A DNA stretch of 64,000 nt from Aquimarina sp. AU58 (GCF_900312745.1 NZ_OMPD01000013.1:248001-312000); one strand, 5' to 3'; counted from the first letter of the stretch, positions 9,010 through 18,299 are shown. Numbers and translations are program-made. Notes: generated by a model from the sequence alone, not told the origin.

Positions 9010-9453
9010 TTATGTTTTATTAGATGTTAATTGCATATGAAACTCATATTTATCCTCATCAACAGTATCAAAACCCATACGTTCGTATAAATATCTCGCT
9101 GGGTTTTCTTTTAATACTTTTAGTACCATATCTTTATTTGAAGCTTTGGCAGTCTCTATTATGTCTTTAATCACATATTTCCCTATTCCATGACCTTGAT
9201 ATTCGGGTAACACTTGTATTTGTAGTATTTCTATTGCATGTTCTGTTTCAATATATTTCAATACACCTGCTCTTTGATTAGATTTTAATATCACATAAGC
9301 ATTATCATATTGAAAATCTATTCTGGATAAATGTTCTTCATCTGATAAGAAAATTCCCATTTCCTCTAAGTGTTCGACCATGGTCGCTTTTCTTAATTTA
9401 AATAAGAAATCCTTATCCGATTCTTGTGCTTTAATCAGTTCTAATTTTTCCAT
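9010..9453 (-). CDS. GNAT family N-acetyltransferase
   Basis: A 147-residue GNAT enzyme that should transfer an acetyl group from acetyl-CoA to an unknown amine. The acetyl-CoA loop is visible as QGHGIGKYVI near residues 83-92, preceded by the strand IEILQIQVLPEY and followed by NPARYLYERMGF. Full length for a single-domain GNAT. It is transcribed on its own: the tricorn-like gene upstream on the same strand ends in its own terminator. Confidence 0.88.
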   Translation of the reverse strand: MEKLELIKAQESDKDFLFKLRKATMVEHLEEMGIFLSDEEHLSRIDFQYDNAYVILKSNQRAGVLKYIETEHAIEILQIQVLPEYQGHGIGKYVIKDIIETAKASNKDMVLKVLKENPARYLYERMGFDTVDEDKYEFHMQLTSNKT

Positions 9454-9535
9454 AGCAAATCATATAATACAGTATCACGAATATACTTTAATTTATCAAA
9501 CGCATTTTTTAATAATACATATCTTATAAAAAGTA

Positions 9536-9566
9536 AAAGCGAGAGTAAAGAAAATACTCTCGCTTT
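9536..9566 (-). terminator. terminator of the tricorn-like gene
   Basis: 12-bp stem AAAGCGAGAGTA (9536-9547) with its complement at 9555-9566 and a 7-base loop. On the minus strand it is followed by a T-rich stretch. It separates the tricorn-like gene from the GNAT gene. Confidence 0.8.
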
Positions 9567-9597
9567 GATTAGATTATATATCTCTTTTGCAAACAAA

Positions 9598-12500
9598 TTA
9601 CTTAGAGCGATCCTCTGCTGCAGGTACGTTATTCTTTGGGTTTTTATCGCTTTCTTTAAGTGTTTTTAGCACTTCATTGATAGCCCGATCTAGTTGCACA
9701 TCTATACCTTGAGCATCTTTTCCTGGGTTTTCTGGAACATGGATATCTGGCTCTACACCATGCCCTTCTGCAAACCAGGTTCCATCGGGGTTATACATTC
9801 TAAATGTAGGCACTGTTACATATCCACCGTCTATTAATTCTGGTGATCCCGAAATTCCTATTAGTCCTCCCCAAGTTCTTGTACCAATAAGCGGTCCTAT
9901 TTTTCTTTTCTTAAAATAATCGGGGAAAGCATCGCCTCCACTACCACTCCATCCATTGATAAGCATCGCTTTAGGGCCATAATGCCCTCTTGGAGGCCAG
10001 GCCCAGTCTTTTCCTTCCCTTACTTTGTAATAGCTCAATAATGGTCTGTTTAATAATTCTACAAATCTATCTGGTATTTGTCCTCCATTATTAAATCTTT
10101 CATCAATGATTAATCCATCTTTATGGTGTTGAGCATAAAACATTCTAACTAATTCTTCTTGCCCATCTATTCCTGTACTTGGCACATAAATATATCCTAT
10201 TCTTCCTCCTGATTTTTTATCTACATATTTTCGCATTTCTTCAATCCAGGCAAGATTTCTCAGCCTCGCTTCACTTCTTATAGGTTGTACAAGATATTGC
10301 TTGCTATTTTTGCCATCAGGAGTTTTGCTAACTGTAATTTCTATTGTTTCATTTGCTTTTCCTTCTAATGCTACATAAGGATCTGCATATTCTGTTAATT
10401 CGATTCCATTAATACGTAATATATAATCACCTTCTTCAACTACAACTCCTGGCTTTCTAAGAGGAGATTTAACCTCTGTATCCCAAGGAGCTGGTGTAAT
10501 GATTTTTTTTACTCTGTATTTTCCCTGGTGTATCTCCCAGTCAACACCCAGATAGCCTGTAGTTTTGTTAGAGCTTGATACTACGTCTCCACCACCTCTA
10601 TATGTATGAGAAGCATTTAGTTCTGCAATTAATGCTCCAGTAATTTTATTTAGGTCATTTCTACTTGCTGCATATTCTATTAATGGCTCATATTTCTTTT
10701 TCATAGCTTCCCAATCCAATCCGTGTAGATTTTTATCATAGAAGAAATCTCTTTCTAAACGCCATATATCTGTAAAGATTTGTCTCCATTCTTCTTTTGG
10801 GTTAACGGTCATTTCCATTTTAGAAGTGTCTACATGATCTTCTAGCGATTGATCTTTTGCGACTTCTATAATACCCATTTTTTCTTCGCTAAACACCAAA
10901 ATACTATTGTTATCAAACGAAAGTTTATAGTCGTCAACATTTTCAAGAATTGTATTTTCTTCATCTTCTTCAAAATCATAATATTTTAAGACTGATTTTT
11001 CGTCTTTTGATCCCGTTCTGGGGTGTTTCAAGAAAATAACTTTACCCTTGGCAGCACTTATTCCTCCTGTATTCCCTAGTTCTACAGGTAAAATGATCAT
11101 TCTGGATTCTAGACCATTAAAATCTATGCGTATCGGTTTTACCTTTTGATCTTCTTCTTCTTTCTTTTTGTCCTTAGAATCTTCTTTCTTTTTATCCCCT
11201 TCATTTATAGCAACTACATCATTTTTTAATTCAATAGGGTGTACTGCATCTTTTGTAAGCGGAATGATTCCTATTTTGGTGGCATTAGGGTATGTCCAGC
11301 TATTATCATAATCACTATATACCGGATCAAAGGTTCTATTTGTCGTACAATAGATATACTTGTTATCGACAGAAAAAATAGGGTTACCATCATCATAAAA
11401 AGCAGAAGTGATAGTGTGTTTTTTCTTTTTATCTATATCATAAATAATGATATGCTGATTTCCATTTTCATGAGAATTTGCATAGGTAATATATTTACTG
11501 TCATTTGACCAACTCACAGAAAAACCAGATAGCCCTCCTTGAAACAATTGTATTTCCTGATCTATTTTGGTAATCGTATTATTAGTAATATTTGCCAGTT
11601 TTATATGCATTTCCTGATCTACAAAAATTAACTTTTTACTATCAGGAGACCAAAATAACTGGTATCTAAATCCCGGACCTTGCTTTGAGATTTGTTTCTC
11701 TGAGTTATTTTTAAGATCTCTCACCATTAATTCATATTCACCCGTTTTATCACTCCAATATGCAATATATCTTCCATCTGGTGACCAACTGGGATAACGC
11801 TCTGCAATGCCACTCGTGCGTGTTAGGTTTTTAGTAATCCCATCTTTTTTAGGTACAGAAAAAATATCTCCTCTGGCACCTACAATAATTCTGTTGCCAT
11901 CTGGGGCAATACCAACACTATGAATGTATTTTTCTGCTTTCTTTATCTGAGGTTTTAATCCGGTAAAATCACCAATAGCACTTATAGATATTTCTTTTGT
12001 TGTTTTTGTTGCCACATCTAACAGATATAGTGTTCCTCCAGCTTCAAAAACAATTTCAGATTTTCCTATAGATGGGCGTTCAATATCAAATTCTTTAAAA
12101 AATGTAATTTGCTCGTGTTGTTTCGATTGTAAGTTATATTTCCAGATATTAAACTTTTTTGAAGCGTCTTTATCCGAAAGATAATAGAGGTCATCATTAT
12201 TCCACATAGGTAGTTCATCATTACCATCGTTATTGGTAATGTTTTCAGAAGTTAAGGTTTTAAGGTTAAAAAGATAGATGTCAGACGCCATTCCTCCTCG
12301 ATACCGTTTCCAGTTTCTGCTTAGCCTTGATTTATCTGTCATAGCAACAAGATCACCGTTTACATGCAGATCTAATTCTTCGACTTTGCTTATCGGTATT
12401 CTTATTGGTAATCCACCATTAACAGATATTTTAAATGCTTTAGAAAAACGTTGTTTACCGCTTTCCATTCTAGAGGTGTAGATTAAAAATTTTCCGTCTT

Positions 12501-12852
12501 TGGTCCATGCTTTAATATTATCAGACATTCCGTGAGTTGTAATTCGTTTAGGAATACCTCCGGTTATCGGGATTGTATATATATCATGATTTCCATCATA
12601 ATTAGCATTAAACGCAATAGTTTTTCCATCTGGAGAAAATTTTCCCATTGTTTCCCGACCGGGCTTAGTTGTTAATCGATGTGCTGTGCCTCCTCGCTTA
12701 TTTACAATCCATAAATCATCTGCATAAGTAAAACAGATGTGAGCATCAGAAACATCGGGATATTGAATCATTTTTGCAGGCAGCTGACCATAATTTATGT
12801 TTGGTAGCCAATACAATAAAAACAGTGTAATAATCTTTTTGAGATTTTTCAT
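9598..12852 (-). CDS. tricorn-like S41 family peptidase
   Basis: A 1084-residue exported peptidase. The signal peptide covers about residues 1-22. A TolB/tricorn-type beta-propeller follows (repeats such as FSPDGKTIAFNANYDGNHDIY and SWSPDGRYIAYWSDKTGEYELM) to about residue 550, with a lysine/glutamate-rich low-complexity stretch near 558-575. The catalytic part has a core domain with SHTYRGGGD, a PDZ domain, and an S41 domain with NNGGQ and the nucleophilic serine in GWSGSGGDAF. Archaeal tricorn cleaves proteasome products in the cytoplasm, but this one is exported and probably degrades peptides in the periplasm. It is flanked by the two DUF3078 genes. Confidence 0.93.
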   Translation of the reverse strand: MKNLKKIITLFLLYWLPNINYGQLPAKMIQYPDVSDAHICFTYADDLWIVNKRGGTAHRLTTKPGRETMGKFSPDGKTIAFNANYDGNHDIYTIPITGGIPKRITTHGMSDNIKAWTKDGKFLIYTSRMESGKQRFSKAFKISVNGGLPIRIPISKVEELDLHVNGDLVAMTDKSRLSRNWKRYRGGMASDIYLFNLKTLTSENITNNDGNDELPMWNNDDLYYLSDKDASKKFNIWKYNLQSKQHEQITFFKEFDIERPSIGKSEIVFEAGGTLYLLDVATKTTKEISISAIGDFTGLKPQIKKAEKYIHSVGIAPDGNRIIVGARGDIFSVPKKDGITKNLTRTSGIAERYPSWSPDGRYIAYWSDKTGEYELMVRDLKNNSEKQISKQGPGFRYQLFWSPDSKKLIFVDQEMHIKLANITNNTITKIDQEIQLFQGGLSGFSVSWSNDSKYITYANSHENGNQHIIIYDIDKKKKHTITSAFYDDGNPIFSVDNKYIYCTTNRTFDPVYSDYDNSWTYPNATKIGIIPLTKDAVHPIELKNDVVAINEGDKKKEDSKDKKKEEEDQKVKPIRIDFNGLESRMIILPVELGNTGGISAAKGKVIFLKHPRTGSKDEKSVLKYYDFEEDEENTILENVDDYKLSFDNNSILVFSEEKMGIIEVAKDQSLEDHVDTSKMEMTVNPKEEWRQIFTDIWRLERDFFYDKNLHGLDWEAMKKKYEPLIEYAASRNDLNKITGALIAELNASHTYRGGGDVVSSSNKTTGYLGVDWEIHQGKYRVKKIITPAPWDTEVKSPLRKPGVVVEEGDYILRINGIELTEYADPYVALEGKANETIEITVSKTPDGKNSKQYLVQPIRSEARLRNLAWIEEMRKYVDKKSGGRIGYIYVPSTGIDGQEELVRMFYAQHHKDGLIIDERFNNGGQIPDRFVELLNRPLLSYYKVREGKDWAWPPRGHYGPKAMLINGWSGSGGDAFPDYFKKRKIGPLIGTRTWGGLIGISGSPELIDGGYVTVPTFRMYNPDGTWFAEGHGVEPDIHVPENPGKDAQGIDVQLDRAINEVLKTLKESDKNPKNNVPAAEDRSK

Positions 12853-13225
12853 GACATAAAAGTTTTTTGATTGATATATGTTGTTTTTACTATGACCTAT
12901 GAGTATTTAATATGTTACATCAAATGATCTAATTATTTGCTTGGTTTATTCATATGTCATGATATCAAAAGTATTCTAAATGACTTTTCTTTTTATGCGA
13001 TTTTGACACATTAACCTACTGTTAACGTTAATATAGTATGTAATTATCAAATAATAAGGGTTTGACTAGTCTATGTTAATAGATCAGTACATGCAAATTA
13101 AAACCGGTATAAGACTAATGAGGAAATATCTTTCTACAAGTTATTTTTTGATAGAAATATCATAGGTTTGAAAAAACTAAAAGCATACCGTATCTTTGTA
13201 TCCTACCCTTGCAACAAAAGATCAA
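12853..13225. other. divergent intergenic region
   Basis: No gene seen. It separates the divergent tricorn-like and second DUF3078 genes. The only clear signal is the plus-strand promoter at 13168-13198; no TAnnTTTG element is visible for the minus-strand gene. Confidence 0.6.
13168..13198 (+). promoter_or_regulatory. promoter of the second DUF3078 gene
   Basis: TTG at 13168-13170, 20 bases, then TATCTTTG at 13191-13198: a full Bacteroidota promoter. The ATG at 13226 follows after 27 bases. The in-frame TTG at 13196 is part of the -7 box and not a start codon. Confidence 0.75.
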
Positions 13226-14251
13226 ATGAGTAGATTTTTTTTAGCTATTTTTCTGCTTTTGTTAGTAACAAAAATTTCAGGTCAGGAAAAAGAAAAAACA
13301 AAATATCTGGATTCAATTCAAGTTAATTTAAAACGTTCTCTTGATAGTATTTTAAAAAACACCACAAATGACCTAAATATCATAGTTTTAAAACAGAAGC
13401 TAAAAGAAATTACTCCAAAAAAACTAAAAGAAGAACATATCGGGTGGAAAGATAAGGCAAACTTTACCTTACTTTTTAATCAATCTGCATTTAACTACGA
13501 CTGGCAAGGCGGAGGAACATCTAATATTGCAGGAAATGTTACGTTAAACTATGAATTTAACTACAAAAAAAATAGTCTAACCTGGGATAATAAAATTATT
13601 GCTGATTATGGACTTACTTTTTTAAGAGGAGAAGATTTTCCTCGTAAAACCAATGATAGGATTGAATTTAATACTCGATTAGGGCAAAAAATCGGTCAAG
13701 GTTTCTGGAATTATTCTTTGTTTATCAATTTTAGATCTCAATTTGATAAAGGATATAGATTTACCAAAGATCCCGATACAGAAGAGACTATTCGTACAGA
13801 AGAAACTCATTTCTTTTCTCCGGCTTTTATACAGATCGGACCAGGATTGTTATGGAAAAAAAGTGATAACCTGCACGTTAATATCGCTCCAGTCACATCT
13901 CGTATGATATTTGTAGACAAAGAATTTACCAATGTTGTAGATTATGTAGATGGTGATTATTTTGGTGTAGACGCTGGTGAAAGCTCTCGATTTGAGTTTG
14001 GTGGATCTCTTGCAGCTTATTCTAAATACACTTTGGCAAAAAATATATCTCTAGAACAACTTTTAAATCTGTACTCTAACTATATTGAAGATCCGGCCAA
14101 TGTAGATATTGATTATACATTAAATATTAACTTACTTGTAAACAAATACATTACAGGTAGTTTTGTATTTCAAGCAATTTATGATGACAATGCTACCAGT
14201 GGATTTCAGATACGTGAGGTAATTGGATTAGGGCTCAAGTATAAGTTTTAA
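13226..14251 (+). CDS. DUF3078 outer-membrane protein (copy 2)
   Basis: A 341-residue paralogue of the protein at 7974-8927. The signal peptide is MSRFFLAIFLLLLVTKISG. It differs by an extra N-terminal segment of about 60 residues rich in lysine and leucine (residues 22-80), possibly a short coiled coil, before the shared DUF3078 core with QGGGTSNIAGNV, LTWDNKIIADYGLTFL and KTNDRIEFNTRLGQK. The C-terminus ends in an aromatic residue (GLGLKYKF), as expected for a barrel. Function unknown. The start at 13226 is preferred because the upstream TTG lies in the promoter. Confidence 0.85.
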   Translation: MSRFFLAIFLLLLVTKISGQEKEKTKYLDSIQVNLKRSLDSILKNTTNDLNIIVLKQKLKEITPKKLKEEHIGWKDKANFTLLFNQSAFNYDWQGGGTSNIAGNVTLNYEFNYKKNSLTWDNKIIADYGLTFLRGEDFPRKTNDRIEFNTRLGQKIGQGFWNYSLFINFRSQFDKGYRFTKDPDTEETIRTEETHFFSPAFIQIGPGLLWKKSDNLHVNIAPVTSRMIFVDKEFTNVVDYVDGDYFGVDAGESSRFEFGGSLAAYSKYTLAKNISLEQLLNLYSNYIEDPANVDIDYTLNINLLVNKYITGSFVFQAIYDDNATSGFQIREVIGLGLKYKF

Positions 14252-14280
14252 GCTTAGAGCTTGTTTAAATACCTTGCTTC

Positions 14281-14387
14281 CTGAAAACTACTATTTTGAG
14301 AACCATGAGGGTACTTCAAATAATTCTAATATCTCGATATGCTCATGATTTGAAGTGTACTCAGAACCTCAAACCACTGATTTTCAG
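14281..14387. repeat. long imperfect inverted repeat
   Basis: Arms of about 45 bases pair in three blocks: CTGAAAA/TTTTCAG at the outer ends, TTTGAG/CTCAAA, and ACTTCAAAT/ATTTGAAGT inside, with mismatches between. It fills the space between the convergent DUF3078 and hflX genes. It could be a terminator for both, or the remains of a small miniature transposable element. Confidence 0.5.
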
Positions 14388-14411
14388 TTCACATTGTAAT
14401 TAAACATTCTC

Positions 14412-15620
14412 TTATTCTTCGATAATCTCAGGATATAAAAAGTTATTATAAGGGAAACGAGTTACATGTATATTTCGTGTTTCTTTATATACTCGTTTTC
14501 TAAAATCATCAATATTCTCTTTCTTGATAGCAGAAATAAATAAGGCATTATCTCCTATTCTACTCATCCAGGTTTGTTTCCATTCTTCTAGAGTATAATG
14601 AGCTTTGGTTCTTTCTGTAGTTAAATCATCACTATCTATTGTTTCATGTTGATAAGCATCAATTTTATTAAAAACCATCATAGTAGGTTTATCTCTACAA
14701 TCAATTTCATCAAGAATTTTATTCACCGATTCGATATGATCTTCGAACTGTGGATGAGAAATATCTACGACATGTAATAATAAATCGGCTTCTCTTACTT
14801 CGTCTAATGTACTTTTAAAGCTCTCTACAAGTTGGGTAGGTAGTTTTCTAATAAAACCTACAGTGTCACTAAGTAAAAATGGAAGGTTACCAATAACTAC
14901 TTTTCTTACTGTAGTGTCCAAGGTAGCAAAAAGTTTATTTTCTGCAAAAACCTCACTTTTGGCAATAACATTCATCAATGTAGATTTACCTACATTGGTA
15001 TATCCTACTAAAGCTACTCTAACCAGTTTTCCTCGATTACCGCGCTGTGTTGCCATTTGCTTATCGATGGTAAGCAGTTTCTTTTTAAGCAAAGAAATCC
15101 GATCTCTAACAATACGACGGTCTGTCTCGATCTCTGTTTCTCCCGGGCCTCGCATCCCGATACCACCACGCTGCCTTTCTAAGTGAGTCCACAATCCCGT
15201 TAATCTAGGTAATAAATATTGATACTGCGCCAACTCTACCTGTGTACGGGCATAGCTGGTTTGAGCACGTTGGGCAAAAATATCAAGGATTAAATTGGTC
15301 CGATCTATAATTTTAGCCTTTAGAATACGCTCTATATTACGAAGTTGACCTGGGGATAATTCATCATCAAAAACGACAGTACCAATATCATGTTGTTCTA
15401 CATAAATTCGTACATCCTCCATTTTTCCCGATCCTATAAACGTTTTAGAATTAGGCATATCCATCTTTTGGGTAAATCGTTTTACCACTTCACCTCCAGC
15501 TGTATACGTAAGAAATTCTAATTCATCCAAAAACTCTTCAAGCTTCTCTTCATCTTGGTTTTTGGTTATTATTCCTATCAAAACTGTTTTCTCGTATGCT
15601 ATTTCTTCTCTTTCTAACAT
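14412..15620 (-). CDS. hflX: GTPase HflX
   Basis: A 402-residue GTP-binding protein that binds the 50S ribosomal subunit and splits stalled ribosomes in stress. The N-terminal HflX domain includes PNSKTFIGSGKMEDV and the glycine-rich GGIGMRGPGETEIETDRR. The G domain shows GYTNVGKST (P-loop), DTVGF, and NKID. Length is typical. Two tandem -7 elements lie upstream on the minus strand (15669-15684). Confidence 0.97.
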   Translation of the reverse strand: MLEREEIAYEKTVLIGIITKNQDEEKLEEFLDELEFLTYTAGGEVVKRFTQKMDMPNSKTFIGSGKMEDVRIYVEQHDIGTVVFDDELSPGQLRNIERILKAKIIDRTNLILDIFAQRAQTSYARTQVELAQYQYLLPRLTGLWTHLERQRGGIGMRGPGETEIETDRRIVRDRISLLKKKLLTIDKQMATQRGNRGKLVRVALVGYTNVGKSTLMNVIAKSEVFAENKLFATLDTTVRKVVIGNLPFLLSDTVGFIRKLPTQLVESFKSTLDEVREADLLLHVVDISHPQFEDHIESVNKILDEIDCRDKPTMMVFNKIDAYQHETIDSDDLTTERTKAHYTLEEWKQTWMSRIGDNALFISAIKKENIDDFRKRVYKETRNIHVTRFPYNNFLYPEIIEE

Positions 15621-15668
15621 TAGCTACCTAATCTTCTATATCTTAATTTATTATATTGTGCCTTTAAA

Positions 15669-15684
15669 CAAATGTACAAAAGTA
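15669..15684 (-). promoter_or_regulatory. tandem -7 elements upstream of hflX
   Basis: On the minus strand TACTTTTG (15684-15677) is directly followed by TACATTTG (15676-15669); both fit TAnnTTTG. A TTG lies 22 bases upstream of the first (15709-15707). The ATG of hflX is about 48 bases downstream. Confidence 0.55.
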
Positions 15685-15742
15685 CAACATTTATGTACTC
15701 GGGAACCAACATTATAGCTGGTTTCTTATAAAATTAAATGCG

Positions 15743-16714
15743 ATGGCCAATAAATTTTATTTCAGCAAAAAAAACACAAATCACTTTACCATAGCATTTT
15801 ATAACCTAGAGAATTTATTCGACACCAAAGATGATCCAAAAACCTTAGACAATGATTTCTTACCTGATTCTGAAAAAAAATGGAATCGAAAACGATATGA
15901 AAAAAAAATATTCAAACTTGGTACTGCCATTTCGAATATTGGATTTTCAAAAACAAGAAAGGCTCCTGTTTTGGTTGGTGTTGCAGAAGTAGAAAATAAA
16001 ACAGTTCTCAAAGATCTTATTAACTCTAAACATTTAAAACAAAAAGAGTATGGTCTTGTGCATTATGATTCTCCGGATGAACGAGGTATTGATGTAGGAT
16101 TACTATATCAAAAACAATATTTTGAAGTAAAAGACTCTAAAACTATTACTGTTTTGGTAAATAATGAAATGGGAGAACGAGATTATACTCGCGATATTTT
16201 ATGGGTAACCGGTGCTTTAAATCAAGAAGAAGTGCATATCTTAATAAACCATTGGCCGTCGAGAAGAGATGGTGCAGAAGGTACTGCTTATAAACGTATT
16301 GTTGCTGCAGAAAAAAACCGTGAAATCATCAACCAGATTACTGATCAAAATCCTAATGCAAAAATTATCATTATGGGGGATTTTAATGATGACCCTTTTA
16401 GCGAGAGTATTAAAAATTTGATGCAGCAAGATCTTTTTAATCCAATGGAACGCCTCCTCACTCGATACAGAGGTAGTACCAACTACAGAAGCCAGTGGAA
16501 TCTGTTTGACCAAATAATCTTTAGTCATAACTTTCATCAATATGAAAAAGGAAAGCATAGTTTTTCTAATGCTGCCATCTTTGATGATGACTTCCTAAAA
16601 ATCTACAAAGGTCGCTACAAGGGCACTCCTTTTAGGACTTATGCAGGAGGAAAATATAAAGGAGGATATAGTGATCATTTTCCTGTCTATATACGGTTAA
16701 GACACAATATATAG
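15743..16714 (+). CDS. endonuclease/exonuclease/phosphatase (EEP) family protein, no signal peptide
   Basis: A 323-residue EEP-fold hydrolase. Motifs in order: FYNLENLFD (metal site), VAEVENK (glutamate), HYDSPDERGIDVGLLY, NHWPSRRDG, MGDFNDDP and YSDHFPVYIR (catalytic Asp-His). Such enzymes use a metal ion to cut phosphodiester or phosphomonoester bonds. It resembles the exported paralogue at 34050 but has no signal peptide, so it should act in the cytoplasm. It is divergent from hflX and ends at a double hairpin. Substrate, DNA or otherwise, cannot be read from sequence. Confidence 0.88.
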   Translation: MANKFYFSKKNTNHFTIAFYNLENLFDTKDDPKTLDNDFLPDSEKKWNRKRYEKKIFKLGTAISNIGFSKTRKAPVLVGVAEVENKTVLKDLINSKHLKQKEYGLVHYDSPDERGIDVGLLYQKQYFEVKDSKTITVLVNNEMGERDYTRDILWVTGALNQEEVHILINHWPSRRDGAEGTAYKRIVAAEKNREIINQITDQNPNAKIIIMGDFNDDPFSESIKNLMQQDLFNPMERLLTRYRGSTNYRSQWNLFDQIIFSHNFHQYEKGKHSFSNAAIFDDDFLKIYKGRYKGTPFRTYAGGKYKGGYSDHFPVYIRLRHNI

Positions 16715-16738
16715 AAGGTATTATTTACCTTATTAAAA

Positions 16739-16770
16739 GTCTTTTACCCCTGATAAAAAGGGTAAAAGAC
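16739..16770 (+). terminator. first hairpin after the EEP gene
   Basis: 11-bp stem GTCTTTTACCC (16739-16749) with its complement at 16760-16770. It is followed by an A-rich rather than T-rich stretch, so by itself it is a weak terminator; the hairpin at 16776 follows at once. Confidence 0.55.
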
Positions 16771-16775
16771 CTAAA

Positions 16776-16816
16776 AAAAGTCCGAATAGTTTGAAATTCA
16801 AACTATTCGGACTTTT
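16776..16816. terminator. strong 20-bp hairpin terminator
   Basis: Perfect 20-bp stem: 16776-16795 (starting AAAAGTCCGAATAG) and 16797-16816, with A run and T run on the two flanks. It ends transcription from the EEP gene. A long reading frame for the next gene that would start at 16791 lies inside it, which argues for the later ATG at 16866. Confidence 0.85.
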
Positions 16817-16865
16817 CTATTTTAACCTCTGTCTATATTCGCCAAATAAACCAATAATTTTAAAT

Positions 16866-17345
16866 ATGAAAACACAAAATTTTAAAAATCTAATTTTTTT
16901 ATGTGCAGGACTTCTAATGTTTTCCTGCAGCAAATCTGATCTTTCTGAAACCGATGAAACATTGGTATTAGAAAAAAACGAAGTCGAAATTGTAGAGAAT
17001 CAAGATGCTAAAGGAATAATACTTCCTGGATTGCTTCCTGGAATTTATGGGGATACAAATATTAATACCTATGAAAATGAGACGTATAGTTATGTTTTAA
17101 CTCAGGCAGAACAAAATGCTGTTCCGAGTGGTTTAAGACGATTCAAAGTACGTTTTCAAGTATGGTCTGGCGGTGCTTGGGTACATAAAAAAACGTACAG
17201 TAACCAACCTAGTACAGTAACAGCCAAATTTCCAAAACATGGAAATAATAACACTGTCTTTTGGAGAATTGGGTTTCAGATGTATAATAAAAATACAAAT
17301 GTACACTACAGCAAAAAATGGAAAACAATCTTAGTACATAATTAA
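16866..17345 (+). CDS. unknown lipoprotein
   Basis: I do not recognise this family. The 159-residue product has a lipoprotein signal peptide (MKTQNFKNLIFLCAGLLMFSC, cysteine at about 21), then an acidic linker (residues 25-45), a glycine/proline-rich GIILPGLLPGIYG segment, and a C-terminal half rich in tryptophan and basic residues (VWSGGAWVHKKTY, VFWRIGFQMYNK). It sits after the EEP terminator and so has its own unit, ending near two perfect palindromes. Surface exposure is likely; no function is proposed. Confidence 0.65.
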   Translation: MKTQNFKNLIFLCAGLLMFSCSKSDLSETDETLVLEKNEVEIVENQDAKGIILPGLLPGIYGDTNINTYENETYSYVLTQAEQNAVPSGLRRFKVRFQVWSGGAWVHKKTYSNQPSTVTAKFPKHGNNNTVFWRIGFQMYNKNTNVHYSKKWKTILVHN

Positions 17346-17387
17346 ACACGGTACTTACATTGTAACTTCTACACCTATTTTATAAGA

Positions 17388-17415
17388 ACATCTGGATAGA
17401 TATCTATCCAGATGT
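17388..17415. terminator. 28-base perfect palindrome
   Basis: The half ACATCTGGATAGAT is followed immediately by its exact complement, with no spacer. It lies between convergent lipoprotein genes and may serve as a terminator for both, but the flanking T runs are short (CTTTCG). Confidence 0.6.
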
Positions 17416-17420
17416 CTTTC

Positions 17421-17440
17421 GTGTTTATACGTATAAACAC
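17421..17440. repeat. 20-base perfect palindrome
   Basis: GTGTTTATAC followed directly by its complement GTATAAACAC, five bases after the preceding palindrome and 13 bases before a run of T. It may be the second half of a double terminator or a protein-binding site. Confidence 0.55.
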
Positions 17441-17549
17441 TTGCATTTCTTAATTTTTTTTTATTCCTCGACCATCTAGAGTTTTCTTTTGGTTAGGATA
17501 ATAAAAAAACCATGACAGAGCAGAGTTGTCGTGAAATTCTATGGATTGA

Positions 17550-18299
17550 TTAAAAATCGTATCTCCCTGATTTGTTCGTAGTTTCATGGTCATCAGTATG
17601 GAAACTATCCCAAAGATTATTTGCACTACTGTCTAACCATAATCTAGGCCTTGAAGTCAAACTTACATAGTCCTCATCCCCAGTAGAGGATATACCAATC
17701 TCTTTTAAGAACCAACCATCTGTTCCTTTTAATCTAATTAAAGCTGCATTAATCTCTATCCACTTAATATCATATGGTAGATTCAATCCTAGATAATAGT
17801 AATCAAAAGCACCTTCTTCTCTATCATTTCCTGGGTTGTCCAATTTCATATTATGTTTAACTATTTCTCCAGCATCAGTAAGAAAACCAACATCAAGCCT
17901 TACGGATCCATCGGTACCACAATGATTAGAACCAGAATCTTCATATGTACCTGTTATAGTAGTCACTCTATAATACCATGGTTTAGTGGGACCAGAAAAG
18001 ACTGACCCTTTGTTTTCATTATTATTTTTACTATGATATTTTGCAATAGCTTCATCAAATTTGGCTAATGCTTCTGATTTACTCGTTTCAGCACTAAAAC
18101 TCATATGAATTATTGGTTGTATTGCTTCTGATTGATCATCTGTTATAATAACATTACTGTTCCCTGTCGTACTCATAAAACCTTCTTTCTCATTAGCATT
18201 TACGACCTCTGCATCTACTGTAGATTTTTCGCAAGAAGCGGTCATCAAAATACATACTGCTACAAACATGTATTTTTTAAGTTTTAGTACTGTTTTCAT
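17550..18299 (-). CDS. lipoprotein with PLAT-like domain
   Basis: A 249-residue lipoprotein: signal peptide to about residue 22 with lipobox TASC, an acidic linker, then a C-terminal domain from about 110. That domain has the spacing of PLAT/LH2-type beta-sandwiches: TITGTYEDSG, GTDGSVRLDVGFL, a central YYLGLNLP segment, and the late DGWFLKEIGI strand. PLAT domains bind lipids or proteins at membranes. The assignment rests on motif spacing alone. It is convergent with the unknown lipoprotein gene and divergent from the large secreted nuclease. Confidence 0.5.
   Translation of the reverse strand: MKTVLKLKKYMFVAVCILMTASCEKSTVDAEVVNANEKEGFMSTTGNSNVIITDDQSEAIQPIIHMSFSAETSKSEALAKFDEAIAKYHSKNNNENKGSVFSGPTKPWYYRVTTITGTYEDSGSNHCGTDGSVRLDVGFLTDAGEIVKHNMKLDNPGNDREEGAFDYYYLGLNLPYDIKWIEINAALIRLKGTDGWFLKEIGISSTGDEDYVSLTSRPRLWLDSSANNLWDSFHTDDHETTNKSGRYDF

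Noticed and set aside
11239..11508. 89-codon plus-strand frame inside the tricorn-like gene
   Set aside because: Antisense shadow of a strongly supported gene; no start signals or family match.
16791..16865. Longer lipoprotein start at 16791 (TTG)
   Set aside because: It is inside the arm of the upstream gene's terminator, and the ATG at 16866 begins a proper lipoprotein signal.
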